A stretch of DNA of 64,000 nt from Haloarcula marina (GTDB lineage: Archaea > Halobacteriota > Halobacteria > Halobacteriales > Haloarculaceae). Position 1 is the first letter of the stretch. Each line of letters opens with the position of its first letter. Below the pieces are notes generated by a model that saw only the letters and a program-made list of their open reading frames with translations, made no database searches and was not told the origin of the DNA. The stretch lies in contig NZ_CP100405.1 in NCBI RefSeq assembly GCF_024218775.1, forward strand, positions 186,001-250,000, in the 5' to 3' direction. This document shows, piece after piece, positions 31,365-41,217 of the stretch. Made by a program: the position numbers and the translations under genes.

Positions 31365-32348
31365 CTAGAAGAATTCGTGCGGTTCGTCTGCCCCTTCCCC
31401 GTGGTAGAAGTCGAGAAATTCGACAAAGGTGCTGGCGAGTTCACGCGGGTGTTCCATGAAGATCATGTGCCCGCAGTGGTTGATGGTCTTCATCCGGACC
31501 TTGCCGTTGTGCTCGCCGATCATATCGTAGGCTGCAAGGGCCATCACCGGCGGGACCGTCGGGTCGTCCCGGCCGAGGACGTACAGAACCGGCATATCCA
31601 GCACTCCGTCTTTGATTCGCATATGTGTCTCTTTCATATGGGCGTCGAGTGACTCGGTCCACGAGTCGATATAGCCCTCATCGTCCATTATTCTCGCCGT
31701 TTCGAGCGCTTTGTCCCTATTTTCGAGATAGGCACAGATGTTTGTCCGATTTTCAGTGATATACTCCTTCTGATGTGAGTACTGATAGTAGAAGTACTTC
31801 ATGTACTCCGGGTCAGTCTTTTCGAGCCCGAGTTCGTCCTGTTTGAAGATGATATCAAACCGGTGGGCACTGTCTCCCGCGGATGGACCGAGTGTCGCAC
31901 TGTTGCAGATAATGAGGCTGTCGATGCGGTCGGGAATCTCGACGGCTACACGGGTGACGAGTCCGCCACCGCGTGACCAGCCAGCGATATGCGTCGTCTC
32001 CAGGTCGAGTGCGTCGAGAAATCCGATAATGTGGTTGACGTCGGATTCGTAGCGGAAATCCTCTGGATCGTCGGGATTGTCGGTCATCCCACAGCCGATG
32101 CGGTCGACGGCAAGCACCCGGTAATCATCGGCGAGATACTCGAACATTTCAGACCAGGTGTTCGCGTTGCTTGACCCGCTCCAGCCGTTGCCGTGAACTA
32201 ACACGAGTGGTTGGCCGCTACCTACGTCGTAATATCGTGTCTTGATGTCCTCGAGGTGGCCGTGTGACACGTCGACATACTTCGGTTCGTACCCGCCAAT
32301 CGCTGCGTCCGGGTCTACGTCTTCGAATCGTCCAGTTGTTTTGCTCAT
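31365..32348 (-). CDS. Alpha/beta hydrolase (paralogue 1)
   Basis: 327 aa. Oxyanion-hole motif VHGNGWSG (~51-58), nucleophile elbow GWSRGG with Ser125, catalytic Asp candidate in VLGRDDPTVPP and His in NHCGHMIFMEHP. A cap domain with many Tyr (YMKYFYYQYSHQKEY) lies between. There is no signal peptide, so it is cytoplasmic. It is ~89% identical (36 differences by my count) to the product of 43316-44299. The gene lies on the opposite strand from the peptide-type ABC importer that starts ~970 bases away. Confidence 0.92.
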   Translation of the reverse strand: MSKTTGRFEDVDPDAAIGGYEPKYVDVSHGHLEDIKTRYYDVGSGQPLVLVHGNGWSGSSNANTWSEMFEYLADDYRVLAVDRIGCGMTDNPDDPEDFRYESDVNHIIGFLDALDLETTHIAGWSRGGGLVTRVAVEIPDRIDSLIICNSATLGPSAGDSAHRFDIIFKQDELGLEKTDPEYMKYFYYQYSHQKEYITENRTNICAYLENRDKALETARIMDDEGYIDSWTESLDAHMKETHMRIKDGVLDMPVLYVLGRDDPTVPPVMALAAYDMIGEHNGKVRMKTINHCGHMIFMEHPRELASTFVEFLDFYHGEGADEPHEFF

Positions 32349-33321
32349 GGATGGGTGGATAGATCATTACCCTCCCAACGGACGGGCGGGCATCAATCGT
32401 AAAGGAGCCGATTCAATCAGTATATAAATAGCTTCTGTATAAAAGATGGAAGAATTTTAATATTGTTAATATTATAATGCTGTTTCTTCTTTACCTATTC
32501 CATAGATTTTCAATATTTGTGCTGTTACTGAACCTTCAAACGCTATTAGTGGCATATAGTGTGTATTTCTCCAGATTAAATTCTTATCTTAAATCTTCCA
32601 ATAATTTGAACATATTGTCTTTATCCCCAGAGATGTATGGAACGTCAAATAGATGTCGAAATAACTGTCCGGTAGTGCGTTCGTGCCTGACAGGTGTCCA
32701 AGAATGCAGCGGTGGATGGCCCCATTCCACCCATCGGCAGTTACGGTCCTACGAAGGGGCACGAAGCTGGAATGTCGCGTACCGTGGGCCCAGACATGGG
32801 GAACCATCGACCCGATACGGTCGAAGCAATCGAGACCGATGCAACAGCTATCGCAGGTGATGTGCCCGCATGGGACGCGGAGATCGCGCTGCGTAGTGGC
32901 GATATCGACTCGACCAGTACGGACAACTGGAAGCGAATACGCTGGCGACACTTTCGATTGTTCCGCAGCCATGGAGGTCTCGTTCGCACTCGACGTCGCA
33001 CCGGTGACAGAGTACTGTGTGCGACCCCCAATACGTCATTCAAATCACGTGACTGCAACCGGTTCAGTGTCTCTCCGGGCGCAAGCCACGACGAGACCAG
33101 TAATATTTGAATATTTTGGAGAGATTTGGATAATCATGTGAAGATTTATACCCTTTGAGTGTTACACTTGCTAATAGTGAAGCAAATCTTGAAATTGCTG
33201 GACGAATACTAGGATAGCAATATGCTCCCCCACATCTTGTAGAGTTTAGCCAATCTTTAATATGTTAATCATATACCCACGAAATTCTTATATGTCTGAT
33301 TAAGGTCCGGATAATTGCAAT
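32349..33321. other. AT-rich region with a possible decayed GC-rich gene in the middle
   Basis: The flanks are very AT-rich (32450-32650 and 33100-33320) and probably hold promoters. The centre (32690-33100) is GC-richer with open frames on both strands, the best being GTG 32694 on the plus strand (DTVEAIETDATAIAGDVPAW). I cannot match it to a family and suspect a decayed gene. A TATA-like TTCTTATATG at 33285-33294 precedes the substrate-binding protein gene. Confidence 0.45.
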
Positions 33322-34947
33322 ATGAAATCGAATCGACGGCGTTTTATGAAAAGTATTGGAGCTGCGTCAGTAGCGGGACTATTTGCAGGCTGTTCTGAAA
33401 GTTCGGGCGGAGAGAGTGACCAGGGTTCGAGTGAGGAGAGTGACCAGAGTTCGGGTGGAAATCTATTCCCGAACCGTGAACTCAATCTAGCCGCGCCGAC
33501 GATCAGTAGCGGGGTTATCGATCCGCATCAAACTGGCGCAATCCAGAACAACGCCGCCATCACGATGGCGTACGAACGCCCGATTCTTCGAGGACCTGAG
33601 GGCGATAAGATGCCGGGCCTCGCGACGGACTGGGGACGCGAAGAACCTGGCCGGTTCCGGTTCCAGATCCGTGAGGGCGTCACGTTCCATAACGGGGACG
33701 AAATGACCGCTGAGGACTGGGAGTACAGCGTCGCCCGGATTCAGGACCCTGACGTACACGTAACCAGTGCGCTACAGGGTAATCTTCCCGGCGTGACTGG
33801 AACGGAGATCATCGACGACTACACCATCGACATCCTCTCGGATGGGACCAACTCGTTCGTCGAGAACGCGTGCGCTCACTTCCTTGGACTGTCGATCGTC
33901 AACAAATCGTGGACGCAAGAACGGAGTCCTGACGAGACGGCGGTCCAGTCGAACGGGACTGGGCCGATGCAGCTTGTCAACCACAACCCGGGGAACGACG
34001 CGACGTACGAGCCCTACGAAGACTACTGGGGCGAGTTGCCAGAGTGGGCTTCCGAAGTCGATACGGTCACAGTCGACTGGATCGCGGAGGATTCGACGCG
34101 GGTCTCTGGACTCCGCGCGAACGAGTACCAGATTGCGGAATCCGTGCCACCGACGGAGGTTCCGGCAATCAACCAGAACGAGGACCTCGGGATCAGCACC
34201 TCCCCGACATCCAGGGTGCTGAAAATCGTGATGGACCAGCGTCAGGAACCGTGGAACGTCTGGGAGATGCGCCACGCGATGAACCTCGCCGTCGACGTCG
34301 ATGGATATATCGAAGACGTGATGGACGGGTTCGCCGTTCGATCTACCCAGCCGACGCTTCCGCAGATGTACGGGTACGACCCGGACATCGAGCCGATTCC
34401 GTACGATCCCGACCGCGCAGATGAACTGATCGAAGAAGCTGGCTACGCTGGGATGGAGCTCGAGCTTACCGTCCCGACCGGCCGGTTCCTGCTGGGCGAA
34501 GAGTTCGGTGTCGCAGTCGCAAACCAGATCGACCAGCTCGAGACAATCTCCTGTGAACCCGACATCGTTCCATACGGCGGCGGCTTCACCGACAAGTGGG
34601 CCCGGTCCCGACCGATGGACCTAGACTTCTTCATCGTCGGATACGGGCACCCATCGTACGACGGCCGAGAAACCATCAACAGCACGCTGATCGACACGAA
34701 TGGACAGAGCCGGTTCGGAGAAAACCCGCGATACGACGAACTGGTGGATCTCTTCGAGGAATCCATCAGCACGCCGCTGGACGAAGCTGAACCCATCGTC
34801 CAGGAGATGAACCGACTTGTCGTCGAGGAGCGAGGGTGGGTGTTCCTCCATGGCCAGCAAGCACTGATCGGATACGATAACGCCCTCGATTATCAGGGCC
34901 GTGAGGACGAGCTACTGACCCCGCTAGACAGCGGTCTCGCGGAATAG
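33322..34947 (+). CDS. ABC transporter substrate-binding lipoprotein (dipeptide/oligopeptide type)
   Basis: 541 aa, SBP family 5 length. N-terminus NRRRFMKSIGAAS with Arg pair and lipobox LFAGC, then a Ser/Gly/Glu-rich linker. Family-5 landmarks: ITMAYERPILRGPEGDKMPG, GVTFHNGDEMTAEDWEYSV, NGTGPMQLVNHNPGNDATYE, PWNVWEMRHAMNLAVD and QEMNRLVVEERGWVFL. It captures the ligand outside the membrane and delivers it to the two permeases encoded next. It heads a five-gene importer operon. Confidence 0.95.
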   Translation: MKSNRRRFMKSIGAASVAGLFAGCSESSGGESDQGSSEESDQSSGGNLFPNRELNLAAPTISSGVIDPHQTGAIQNNAAITMAYERPILRGPEGDKMPGLATDWGREEPGRFRFQIREGVTFHNGDEMTAEDWEYSVARIQDPDVHVTSALQGNLPGVTGTEIIDDYTIDILSDGTNSFVENACAHFLGLSIVNKSWTQERSPDETAVQSNGTGPMQLVNHNPGNDATYEPYEDYWGELPEWASEVDTVTVDWIAEDSTRVSGLRANEYQIAESVPPTEVPAINQNEDLGISTSPTSRVLKIVMDQRQEPWNVWEMRHAMNLAVDVDGYIEDVMDGFAVRSTQPTLPQMYGYDPDIEPIPYDPDRADELIEEAGYAGMELELTVPTGRFLLGEEFGVAVANQIDQLETISCEPDIVPYGGGFTDKWARSRPMDLDFFIVGYGHPSYDGRETINSTLIDTNGQSRFGENPRYDELVDLFEESISTPLDEAEPIVQEMNRLVVEERGWVFLHGQQALIGYDNALDYQGREDELLTPLDSGLAE

Positions 34948-34973
34948 CGGACGGATTTTACCACAGTATTACA

Positions 34974-35927
34974 ATGAGCAATATATCAGACTTTTTAGTC
35001 AGGCGGGCTGTGCAGGCCGTAGGAGTGATATGGGGGATCGTTACCCTCGTGTTTCTCCTGCGGTTCCTGTCGCCACAGGATCCCGCGTCGCTGGTCGCCC
35101 CACAGGATGCGGATTCAGAACTCATCGAAGCAATCAGACAGGACCTTGGTCTCGACGAACCCATCATCTTCCAGTATCGTGATTACCTTCTGGAACTGGT
35201 TCAGGGCAGCCTGGGGTACTCCTACGCCAGCAAAGTCCAGGTCAATGACCTCGTGGTCAACGCGCTACCTGCGACGCTAGAACTTGCGTTTGCCTCATTG
35301 ATCTTCGCGGTCGCATTGTCCGTGCCGCTGGGGTTGATAAGCGCAAAACGTCGTGGATCCGGTGTCGACTCGATGTCGAATTCGGTCTCGCTGATCGGGC
35401 TCAGCACCCCCAACTTCTGGCTTGGGATCATGCTTATCCTCCTGCTGGCAGTGCAATTCAACATCTTCCCGACCAGTGGGAGAGTCTCACCGACGGAGAG
35501 TCTCTCCCAGTGGGCCGCCCACATGGTCTTGCCGACTGTGACACTTGGTACCTACTTCATGGCGCTCATCTTCCGGATGACGCGTAACAACATCATCGAA
35601 GAGCTGAACAAAGAATACGTCAGGGCAGCCAGAGCAAAAGGGCTCCCCGAGAATATCGTCACGCTCAGATACGTGATGCAAAACAGCATGGCGCCGGTAA
35701 TCACGGTCGCTGGCCTCCAACTGGGCGTGCTAATCGGTGGCTCCGTCGTCGTCGAAGCTGTGTTCAACTGGCCGGGTCTTGGGACGCTGTTCGTCTCGGC
35801 GTTACAGTCTCAGGACTGGCCAATCATGCAGGGGATACTGATCGTCGTCGGCATCGGGTACGTGAGTATCAACATCCTCGTCGATCTGATCAATTCCCGT
35901 CTCGACCCAAGGGTAAATCTGGCATGA
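34974..35927 (+). CDS. ABC importer permease, DppB type
   Basis: 317 aa with six TM helices. The N-terminal first helix plus conserved LVRRAVQ-like start, the LSVPLGLISAKRRGSGVDSM region and the EAA loop (YVRAARAKGLPENIVTLRYV) that contacts the ATPases are all present. It starts 26 bases after the SBP stop and its stop overlaps the next start by four bases. Confidence 0.95.
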   Translation: MSNISDFLVRRAVQAVGVIWGIVTLVFLLRFLSPQDPASLVAPQDADSELIEAIRQDLGLDEPIIFQYRDYLLELVQGSLGYSYASKVQVNDLVVNALPATLELAFASLIFAVALSVPLGLISAKRRGSGVDSMSNSVSLIGLSTPNFWLGIMLILLLAVQFNIFPTSGRVSPTESLSQWAAHMVLPTVTLGTYFMALIFRMTRNNIIEELNKEYVRAARAKGLPENIVTLRYVMQNSMAPVITVAGLQLGVLIGGSVVVEAVFNWPGLGTLFVSALQSQDWPIMQGILIVVGIGYVSINILVDLINSRLDPRVNLA

Positions 35928-36922
35928 TAAAACAACGAACCAAACAGAGCCTGAAGAAGGAACTTTTCCGGAACAAAGCGGCGCTGCTCGGTGTCGTCGT
36001 CTTCAGTATCCTCGTGTTCGCCGCGGTCTTTGCGCCGTTCCTAGCGCCACACGACCCGACAGCACAGTACACCGACAAGACCCACCAGGCGCCGCTTGGG
36101 TTCGGCAGTGTAAGCGAAGAGACGCAACTCGTCGACGGTGAAATTCAGTCCATCGAGCGGGACAACAGCGGGACGGTCACCCACCTGTTCGGCACCGACG
36201 CGAATGGTCGCGATCTGACCTCGCGTGCGCTCTATGGGCTCCGAACGTCGCTGATGGTCGCCGTCACTGCGATGATCCTGTCTGTCGTCGTCGGTTCGAC
36301 GTTCGGACTCACAGCCGGCTACTACGGCGGGAAGGTAGACAGTGGCGCGATGCGGTTCGTCGACGTCATCCTGGCATTCCCGTCACTACTGATGGCGCTG
36401 GCACTGTTCGGAATCATGGGGCCGCTCACGCTCTTCATTCCCGATCCGTTCGCCTATTTGGGTCTGGTCGAAAATCGACCGGACGCGGTCCCGTTCCCCG
36501 GGACGGTAACGCTTGCAATAACGGCGGTAATATGGGTCTGGATCGCTCGAGTCGCCCGTTCAGAAGCAATCTCGGTGAAAAACGAAGAGTACGTTACGGC
36601 TGCGAAGACGATGGGAATGAGTGATTTCGCAATCATTCGGAAACACGTGTTACCGAACAGTCTCACTCCGATCATGGTGCTGGGAACGGTGCAACTTGCC
36701 ACGATAATAATTCTCGAGAGTTCTTTGTCTTTCCTTGGGTTCTCAGGGACGACATTGTCACTTGGGTGGGATATCTCCCTCGGACGGACGTATATCGGCT
36801 CGTCCTGGTGGATATCCTCCGTCCCGGGGCTGTTCATCGTCGCCGCAGTCATGTCGATCAACTTCATCGGTGACTGGTTCAGAGACGCGCTTGACCCCGA
36901 CATCCAGGGAGAGGGGCAATAA
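35924..36922 (+). CDS. ABC importer permease, DppC type
   Basis: 332 aa. N-terminal helix LLGVVVFSILVFAAVFAPFL followed by the DppC hallmark HLFGTDANGRDLTSRALYG and five further helices. The EAA loop is YVTAAKTMGMSDFAIIRKHV. An ~30-residue insert after APHDPTAQ is longer than usual. It overlaps the DppB-type stop (ATGA) and its own stop overlaps the next start. Confidence 0.95.
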   Translation: MIKQRTKQSLKKELFRNKAALLGVVVFSILVFAAVFAPFLAPHDPTAQYTDKTHQAPLGFGSVSEETQLVDGEIQSIERDNSGTVTHLFGTDANGRDLTSRALYGLRTSLMVAVTAMILSVVVGSTFGLTAGYYGGKVDSGAMRFVDVILAFPSLLMALALFGIMGPLTLFIPDPFAYLGLVENRPDAVPFPGTVTLAITAVIWVWIARVARSEAISVKNEEYVTAAKTMGMSDFAIIRKHVLPNSLTPIMVLGTVQLATIIILESSLSFLGFSGTTLSLGWDISLGRTYIGSSWWISSVPGLFIVAAVMSINFIGDWFRDALDPDIQGEGQ

Positions 36923-38115
36923 TGGACAACAAAAAGAAACTATTTAGGGTCCGAGACCTCACCACGAAGTTCTTCACCGAAGAAGGAACGATCAACGCAA
37001 CCGAGAAAGTCAGCTTCGACATCAACCAGGGAGAGATACTCTCCGTCGTCGGGGAGAGCGGGAGCGGCAAGAGTGTGACCGGACGCTCGTTGCTCGGACT
37101 CATCGAGGCACCGGGTGAGATCGTCGACGGCCAGATCTGGTACCGATCCCCCTCGCTGGCCGCAGAGTGTGACAGTGGCGCCGTCGACGGCGAGTACGTC
37201 GATCTACGCGCCGTAGGTGCCGAGACGAGGCAGTCCCTTCTACAGCAGGACTTCAGCATGATCTTCCAAGACCCCGAGGAGAGTTTCAACCACTCGCTGA
37301 CGGTCGGGAGACAGATTGCGGAGGCCGTCGAAGTGAAGCGTCGTGCAGACAGCGGCGACGTGTACGGGAACCTGCAGCTGCTCAAAGACATCCTCAAACC
37401 CGGTGCAAGCTACGTCTCCGAAGAGAGTTACGACCGCGCGATAGAACTGCTAGAACTCGTCGACATCCCGGACCCGACCGCACGTGTCGATGAGTATCCA
37501 CACGAGTTTAGCGGTGGCATGTTGCAGCGAGCGATGATCGCACAGGCACTCGCCTGTGGTCCCGAGTTTCTCGTCGCTGACGAACCGACGACCGGGCTCG
37601 ACGTGACGATTCAATCGGGGATTGTCAATCTGCTCAAGAACCTGCAACACGACCTCGACCTGACTGTCTTACTCATCACGCACAACCTGGGAGTCGTTTC
37701 TCGGCTCGCCAATCGGTCCGCAGTGATGTACGCTGGCGAGTTCTTCGAAGTCGGACCGACGGACTCCGTCATCAACGAGCCGAAAAACCCCTACACGAAG
37801 GGCCTAATCCAGAGCCTCCCGGACATCGACAACCCCAGCGCGCACATCGAACCCATCCCCGGGAATGTCCCGAGTCTGTTAGACTCAGAGATGGGGCCTG
37901 GATGCTCGTTCGCGGACCGGTGTCCGGAGGCGACAGACGAGTGTACCGCCTCACCGCCACCCGTCCGGAGTGTAAACGGCGACGAGGAGTACCGTGTGAT
38001 GTGTGTTCACGCAGGCAACGAAGACAGCGAAATCAACATGTCTAAAGTTCAATCAGACGCGTCCGAAGACCGTGCCGTAGTCGAGCGAAAAGCCCTGGAG
38101 GGAACCAATGAGTAA
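36922..38115 (+). CDS. ABC importer ATPase, DppD type
   Basis: 397 aa. Walker A GESGSGKSV (~residues 46-54), signature FSGGMLQRAM, Walker B FLVADEPTTGLD, and the C-terminal oligopeptide-transporter extension with Fe-S-type cysteines (GPGCSFADRCPEATDECTA). A ~30-residue insert around residues 70-105 (SPSLAAECDSGAVDGEYVDL) and another around 150-175 make it longer than most DppD proteins. Translationally coupled to its neighbours on both sides. Confidence 0.94.
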   Translation: MDNKKKLFRVRDLTTKFFTEEGTINATEKVSFDINQGEILSVVGESGSGKSVTGRSLLGLIEAPGEIVDGQIWYRSPSLAAECDSGAVDGEYVDLRAVGAETRQSLLQQDFSMIFQDPEESFNHSLTVGRQIAEAVEVKRRADSGDVYGNLQLLKDILKPGASYVSEESYDRAIELLELVDIPDPTARVDEYPHEFSGGMLQRAMIAQALACGPEFLVADEPTTGLDVTIQSGIVNLLKNLQHDLDLTVLLITHNLGVVSRLANRSAVMYAGEFFEVGPTDSVINEPKNPYTKGLIQSLPDIDNPSAHIEPIPGNVPSLLDSEMGPGCSFADRCPEATDECTASPPPVRSVNGDEEYRVMCVHAGNEDSEINMSKVQSDASEDRAVVERKALEGTNE

Positions 38116-39499
38116 CGACGTTTCAACGGCGAACGAGGTGGAATCTGTCTCGGAAATCAACACCAACGAAGACCTGTTCGACGACGACGGAGCAATCGCA
38201 GCTGGCGACGACGATCACCGGCAAGGAGACCCCATCCTCGACGTCACCGAGCTAGAGAAACACTACATCGATAAACAGGGGCTTCTGGAGCGAGTCTTCG
38301 CACGTGACTCCGAACCTACTCGGGTCAGAGCCGTCGACGGGGTATCGTTCACCGTCAATCGAGGTGAAACACTCGGTATCGTCGGGGAATCTGGCTGTGG
38401 CAAGTCGACGCTGGCCGAGACGCTGCTTGGACTGAAACAACCGACTGGTGGCAGTGCCTCCCTCTTTGGGAAAGATATCCACGAGTGGGTCGACGTCGAC
38501 CGCAAGCGGTTCGCCAAGCAGATCCAGTTCGTCTTTCAGGACCCCTCGTCGTGTCTCGACCCGAAACTGACCGTCCGAGAGCTCATCCGCGAACCGCTAG
38601 AGATACACAGTATCGGTGACAATGCACACAAGAACCAGCTGGTCCAAGAAGTCATCGAACAGGTCGGACTCTCCGCAGACCAGTTAGACCGCTATCCCAG
38701 CGAGATGTCTGGCGGGCAGCGACAACGTGTCGGCATCGCACGCGCCATTATTCTTAAACCACAGCTGCTGGTTCTCGACGAACCGACCAGTGCGCTCGAC
38801 GTCAGCGTGCAGGCCCAGATCCTGAATCTATTGAAAGAGATTCAGGAGTCGTTCAATCTGACCACGGTCATCATCTCACACGACATCTCAGTCATTCAGT
38901 ACCTGTGTGATACGGTTCTGGTGATGTATCTGGGTCAGATTGCCGAAATCGGTCCAACCGATCGTGTGTTCTCCGAGCCGGCTCACCCGTACACGCAGAC
39001 GCTCTTCGACAGTGTTCCTAAAGTGGGTGTCACCGACGCGGAGCACACCGATATCGATCCGGACATTCCGTCACCACGGGATCCCCCGGACGGGTGTCGC
39101 TTCCACACGCGCTGTCCAGATGTTATTCCGCCCGCGGAGTACGACCTCGAACAGGAAGAATGGCTCGCGGTATTCAAGTACAAACTGGATATCAACTCCG
39201 GAAAACTGACCAGCGAGAAGTTGCGGGAGTTGCGCGACGATCTCGATGTAGACCACGAGGCGCCAATGGAGGAACTCGTCCGGGAGCGGTACGATATTCC
39301 ATCGCCCCTCTCGGATAGTGCTGCAGAAACCGCCCTCGACGAGACTCTGGACTATCTGCTCGATGACGATATCGAGGCCCTTTCGTCCCTGTTAGCCCGA
39401 GCGTTCAGATCCCCATGTGAAGCAACCACTCCCGATTCGATAAGTGTGAGTGAGGATCACATGGCGAACTGCCATCTTGTACTCGAAGATGAAGTATAG
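38108..39499 (+). CDS. ABC importer ATPase, DppF type
   Basis: 463 aa. Walker A GESGCGKST, signature MSGGQRQRVGIA, Walker B LLVLDEPTSALD and a C-terminal cysteine region (DGCRFHTRCPD). An acidic N-terminal extension and a ~140-residue C-terminal extension (YKLDINSGKLTSEKLRELRD and onward, ending CHLVLEDEV) make it longer than typical; the extension is partly charged-helical and ends with further cysteines. It overlaps the DppD-type gene by eight bases. Confidence 0.93.
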   Translation: MSNDVSTANEVESVSEINTNEDLFDDDGAIAAGDDDHRQGDPILDVTELEKHYIDKQGLLERVFARDSEPTRVRAVDGVSFTVNRGETLGIVGESGCGKSTLAETLLGLKQPTGGSASLFGKDIHEWVDVDRKRFAKQIQFVFQDPSSCLDPKLTVRELIREPLEIHSIGDNAHKNQLVQEVIEQVGLSADQLDRYPSEMSGGQRQRVGIARAIILKPQLLVLDEPTSALDVSVQAQILNLLKEIQESFNLTTVIISHDISVIQYLCDTVLVMYLGQIAEIGPTDRVFSEPAHPYTQTLFDSVPKVGVTDAEHTDIDPDIPSPRDPPDGCRFHTRCPDVIPPAEYDLEQEEWLAVFKYKLDINSGKLTSEKLRELRDDLDVDHEAPMEELVRERYDIPSPLSDSAAETALDETLDYLLDDDIEALSSLLARAFRSPCEATTPDSISVSEDHMANCHLVLEDEV

Positions 39500-39624
39500 C
39501 ACCGTGTACGCTCGCCACTATAGGCAGATACCGGGAGACATATGACAAAATCGGGACGTATCTCTCCCTTCGTACCGTACGCTTCTTTTGGGAGCCTCCG
39601 ACAGCGTTCAGTGGGGCGATTCGC

Positions 39625-41046
39625 GTGAGTTCTGCGTTCAAGAAGATCCTTTCGAGCAGGCGCTATCGGACCGAAATCCTCGCAAACTGGAAGGATATAC
39701 TCTCGCTGGGGTGGCCAATCTCAGTCCAGACAGCCGTTAGGACTGGCATGCGAACGACGGACCTCGTCGTCGTGGCCATCTTCTCCTCATCCGCCATCGC
39801 CGCAGTCGGTCTGGCAAACCTCTATACACAAATCGCGCTGTTCATCGGTATCGGCCTCGGGACCGGGGGGCTCGCCCTCTCCAGTCAAGATACCGGAAGC
39901 AGAGCCTTCGCAAACCGGGACGAGGCCATCTCGCAAGCGCTGTTGATCGGGTTTCTCATCGGGATCCCGATAGCCGCCGCCGCGCTCTTGTTCAGCGAAT
40001 ACTTCATGCTTGTGTTCGGCGCCCCCGAAGAAGTTGTCACGCTCGGTGGGACGTACCTGGCGATCGTCCTGGGGACGGCCCCGTTTCGAATCCTGACACT
40101 TACCGGTGAAAAGTCGCTCCAAGGAACCGGCGACACGATCACGCCGATGCTTATCCGCGGCGGTTCGAACGTCGTAAACATCGTCGGGACTGTCGGTCTG
40201 GGTCTTGGTATCGGCTTTCTACCCCGACTGGAGGTCCTCGGCGTGGCAATTGCGACCGGCGTCGCAAACGTGCTGGCTGGTGTCGCAGTCATCGTCGTCT
40301 TCCTGAGCGCACGCACCGACGTTCGGCTGGCGCTTCCCAAAGACATCAGAATCGCGAAACAACTCCTGAAAATTAGCGCCCCCCGAACCGTCCAGGGATT
40401 GTCTAGGACCGCAGCCACCTTCCCGCTGAACATAATCCTGGTCGCCTTCAGCGTCGAGGCCTATGCGGCCTACACCGTGGGCCGACGTGTGTTCCAGCAG
40501 GTCACTGGCCCGATTGCCCGTAGTGCAAACGTCGTCGCCAGTATCATCACCGGTCAGGATCTTGGCAAGGACGGCAGTAACATCGACTCGAGTACCGAAC
40601 TTCGGGCCAGACTGTTCGCGCTCGCACTGTTGAGCGCCATTGCGATTTCGCTCCTCGGAGCGGTGATGTTTCTGGGGAACAACACACTGGCGAGCTTTTT
40701 CGGCGACGACGAAGCGACCAGGGCGCTCACGAACAACTTTATTCGCGCGTTCGCGTTATCTGCGCCCGCTGCCGGACTTGCCCGAGTGTACGCTGGCGTC
40801 CTCCAGGGGAGCGGCGAGACGATGAAACCCTTCATCGCCGAACTGATCGGTAATTTCGGCATGCTGCTGGGTATTACGTACGTCGGTGGCGTCCTGTTGG
40901 GGTACGGGGTCGTCGCGGTGTACGTCGCAGTCGTCGCATACGGCATCTGTAGATTCGGGCTGGTGTTCACCTGGTACCAGCAAGACAACTGGGTGAAAGA
41001 AGCGTTCGATCGAATGGAAGACAGGGGGAGCATCGCTGACAATTAA
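39625..41046 (+). CDS. MATE-family antiporter (2)
   Basis: 473 aa, GTG start, twelve helices in two halves (ILSLGWPISVQTAVRTGMRT; GVLQGSGETMKPFIAELIGN). It carries the MATE pair GEKSLQGTGDTITPM and GVLQGSGETMKPF. It follows the importer operon on the same strand after 125 bases and may export a degradation product. A C-terminal fragment of a related MATE protein lies at 45777-46020. Confidence 0.92.
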   Translation: MSSAFKKILSSRRYRTEILANWKDILSLGWPISVQTAVRTGMRTTDLVVVAIFSSSAIAAVGLANLYTQIALFIGIGLGTGGLALSSQDTGSRAFANRDEAISQALLIGFLIGIPIAAAALLFSEYFMLVFGAPEEVVTLGGTYLAIVLGTAPFRILTLTGEKSLQGTGDTITPMLIRGGSNVVNIVGTVGLGLGIGFLPRLEVLGVAIATGVANVLAGVAVIVVFLSARTDVRLALPKDIRIAKQLLKISAPRTVQGLSRTAATFPLNIILVAFSVEAYAAYTVGRRVFQQVTGPIARSANVVASIITGQDLGKDGSNIDSSTELRARLFALALLSAIAISLLGAVMFLGNNTLASFFGDDEATRALTNNFIRAFALSAPAAGLARVYAGVLQGSGETMKPFIAELIGNFGMLLGITYVGGVLLGYGVVAVYVAVVAYGICRFGLVFTWYQQDNWVKEAFDRMEDRGSIADN

Positions 41047-41188
41047 CGCTGCGGCAGCCAGCCCAACCGGCGAGCGTTGGAGACGCGTAAGTGGACCAAC
41101 AGGATACACTCGTCCCACGCCACACTCCGGTCGTGGCACACCCGAACAGGTGACCACTGTCGCCGAGCCCTATACTAGTTACCATGGT

Positions 41189-41198
41189 TTTATATTTT
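41189..41198 (+). promoter_or_regulatory. TATA-like box of the dehydrogenase gene
   Basis: TTTATATTTT is centred ~25 bases before the ATG at 41218, the classic spacing for a leaderless haloarchaeal transcript. It decides the start at 41218 over the GTG at 41209. Confidence 0.6.
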
Positions 41199-41217
41199 AA
41201 CGAGTTTAGTGATTCAT

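Noticed and set aside
32589-33141. Overlapping frames of 105-152 codons in the gap before the substrate-binding protein
   Set aside because: Open on several frames and both strands, no domain and mixed codon bias; kept only as a possible decayed region.
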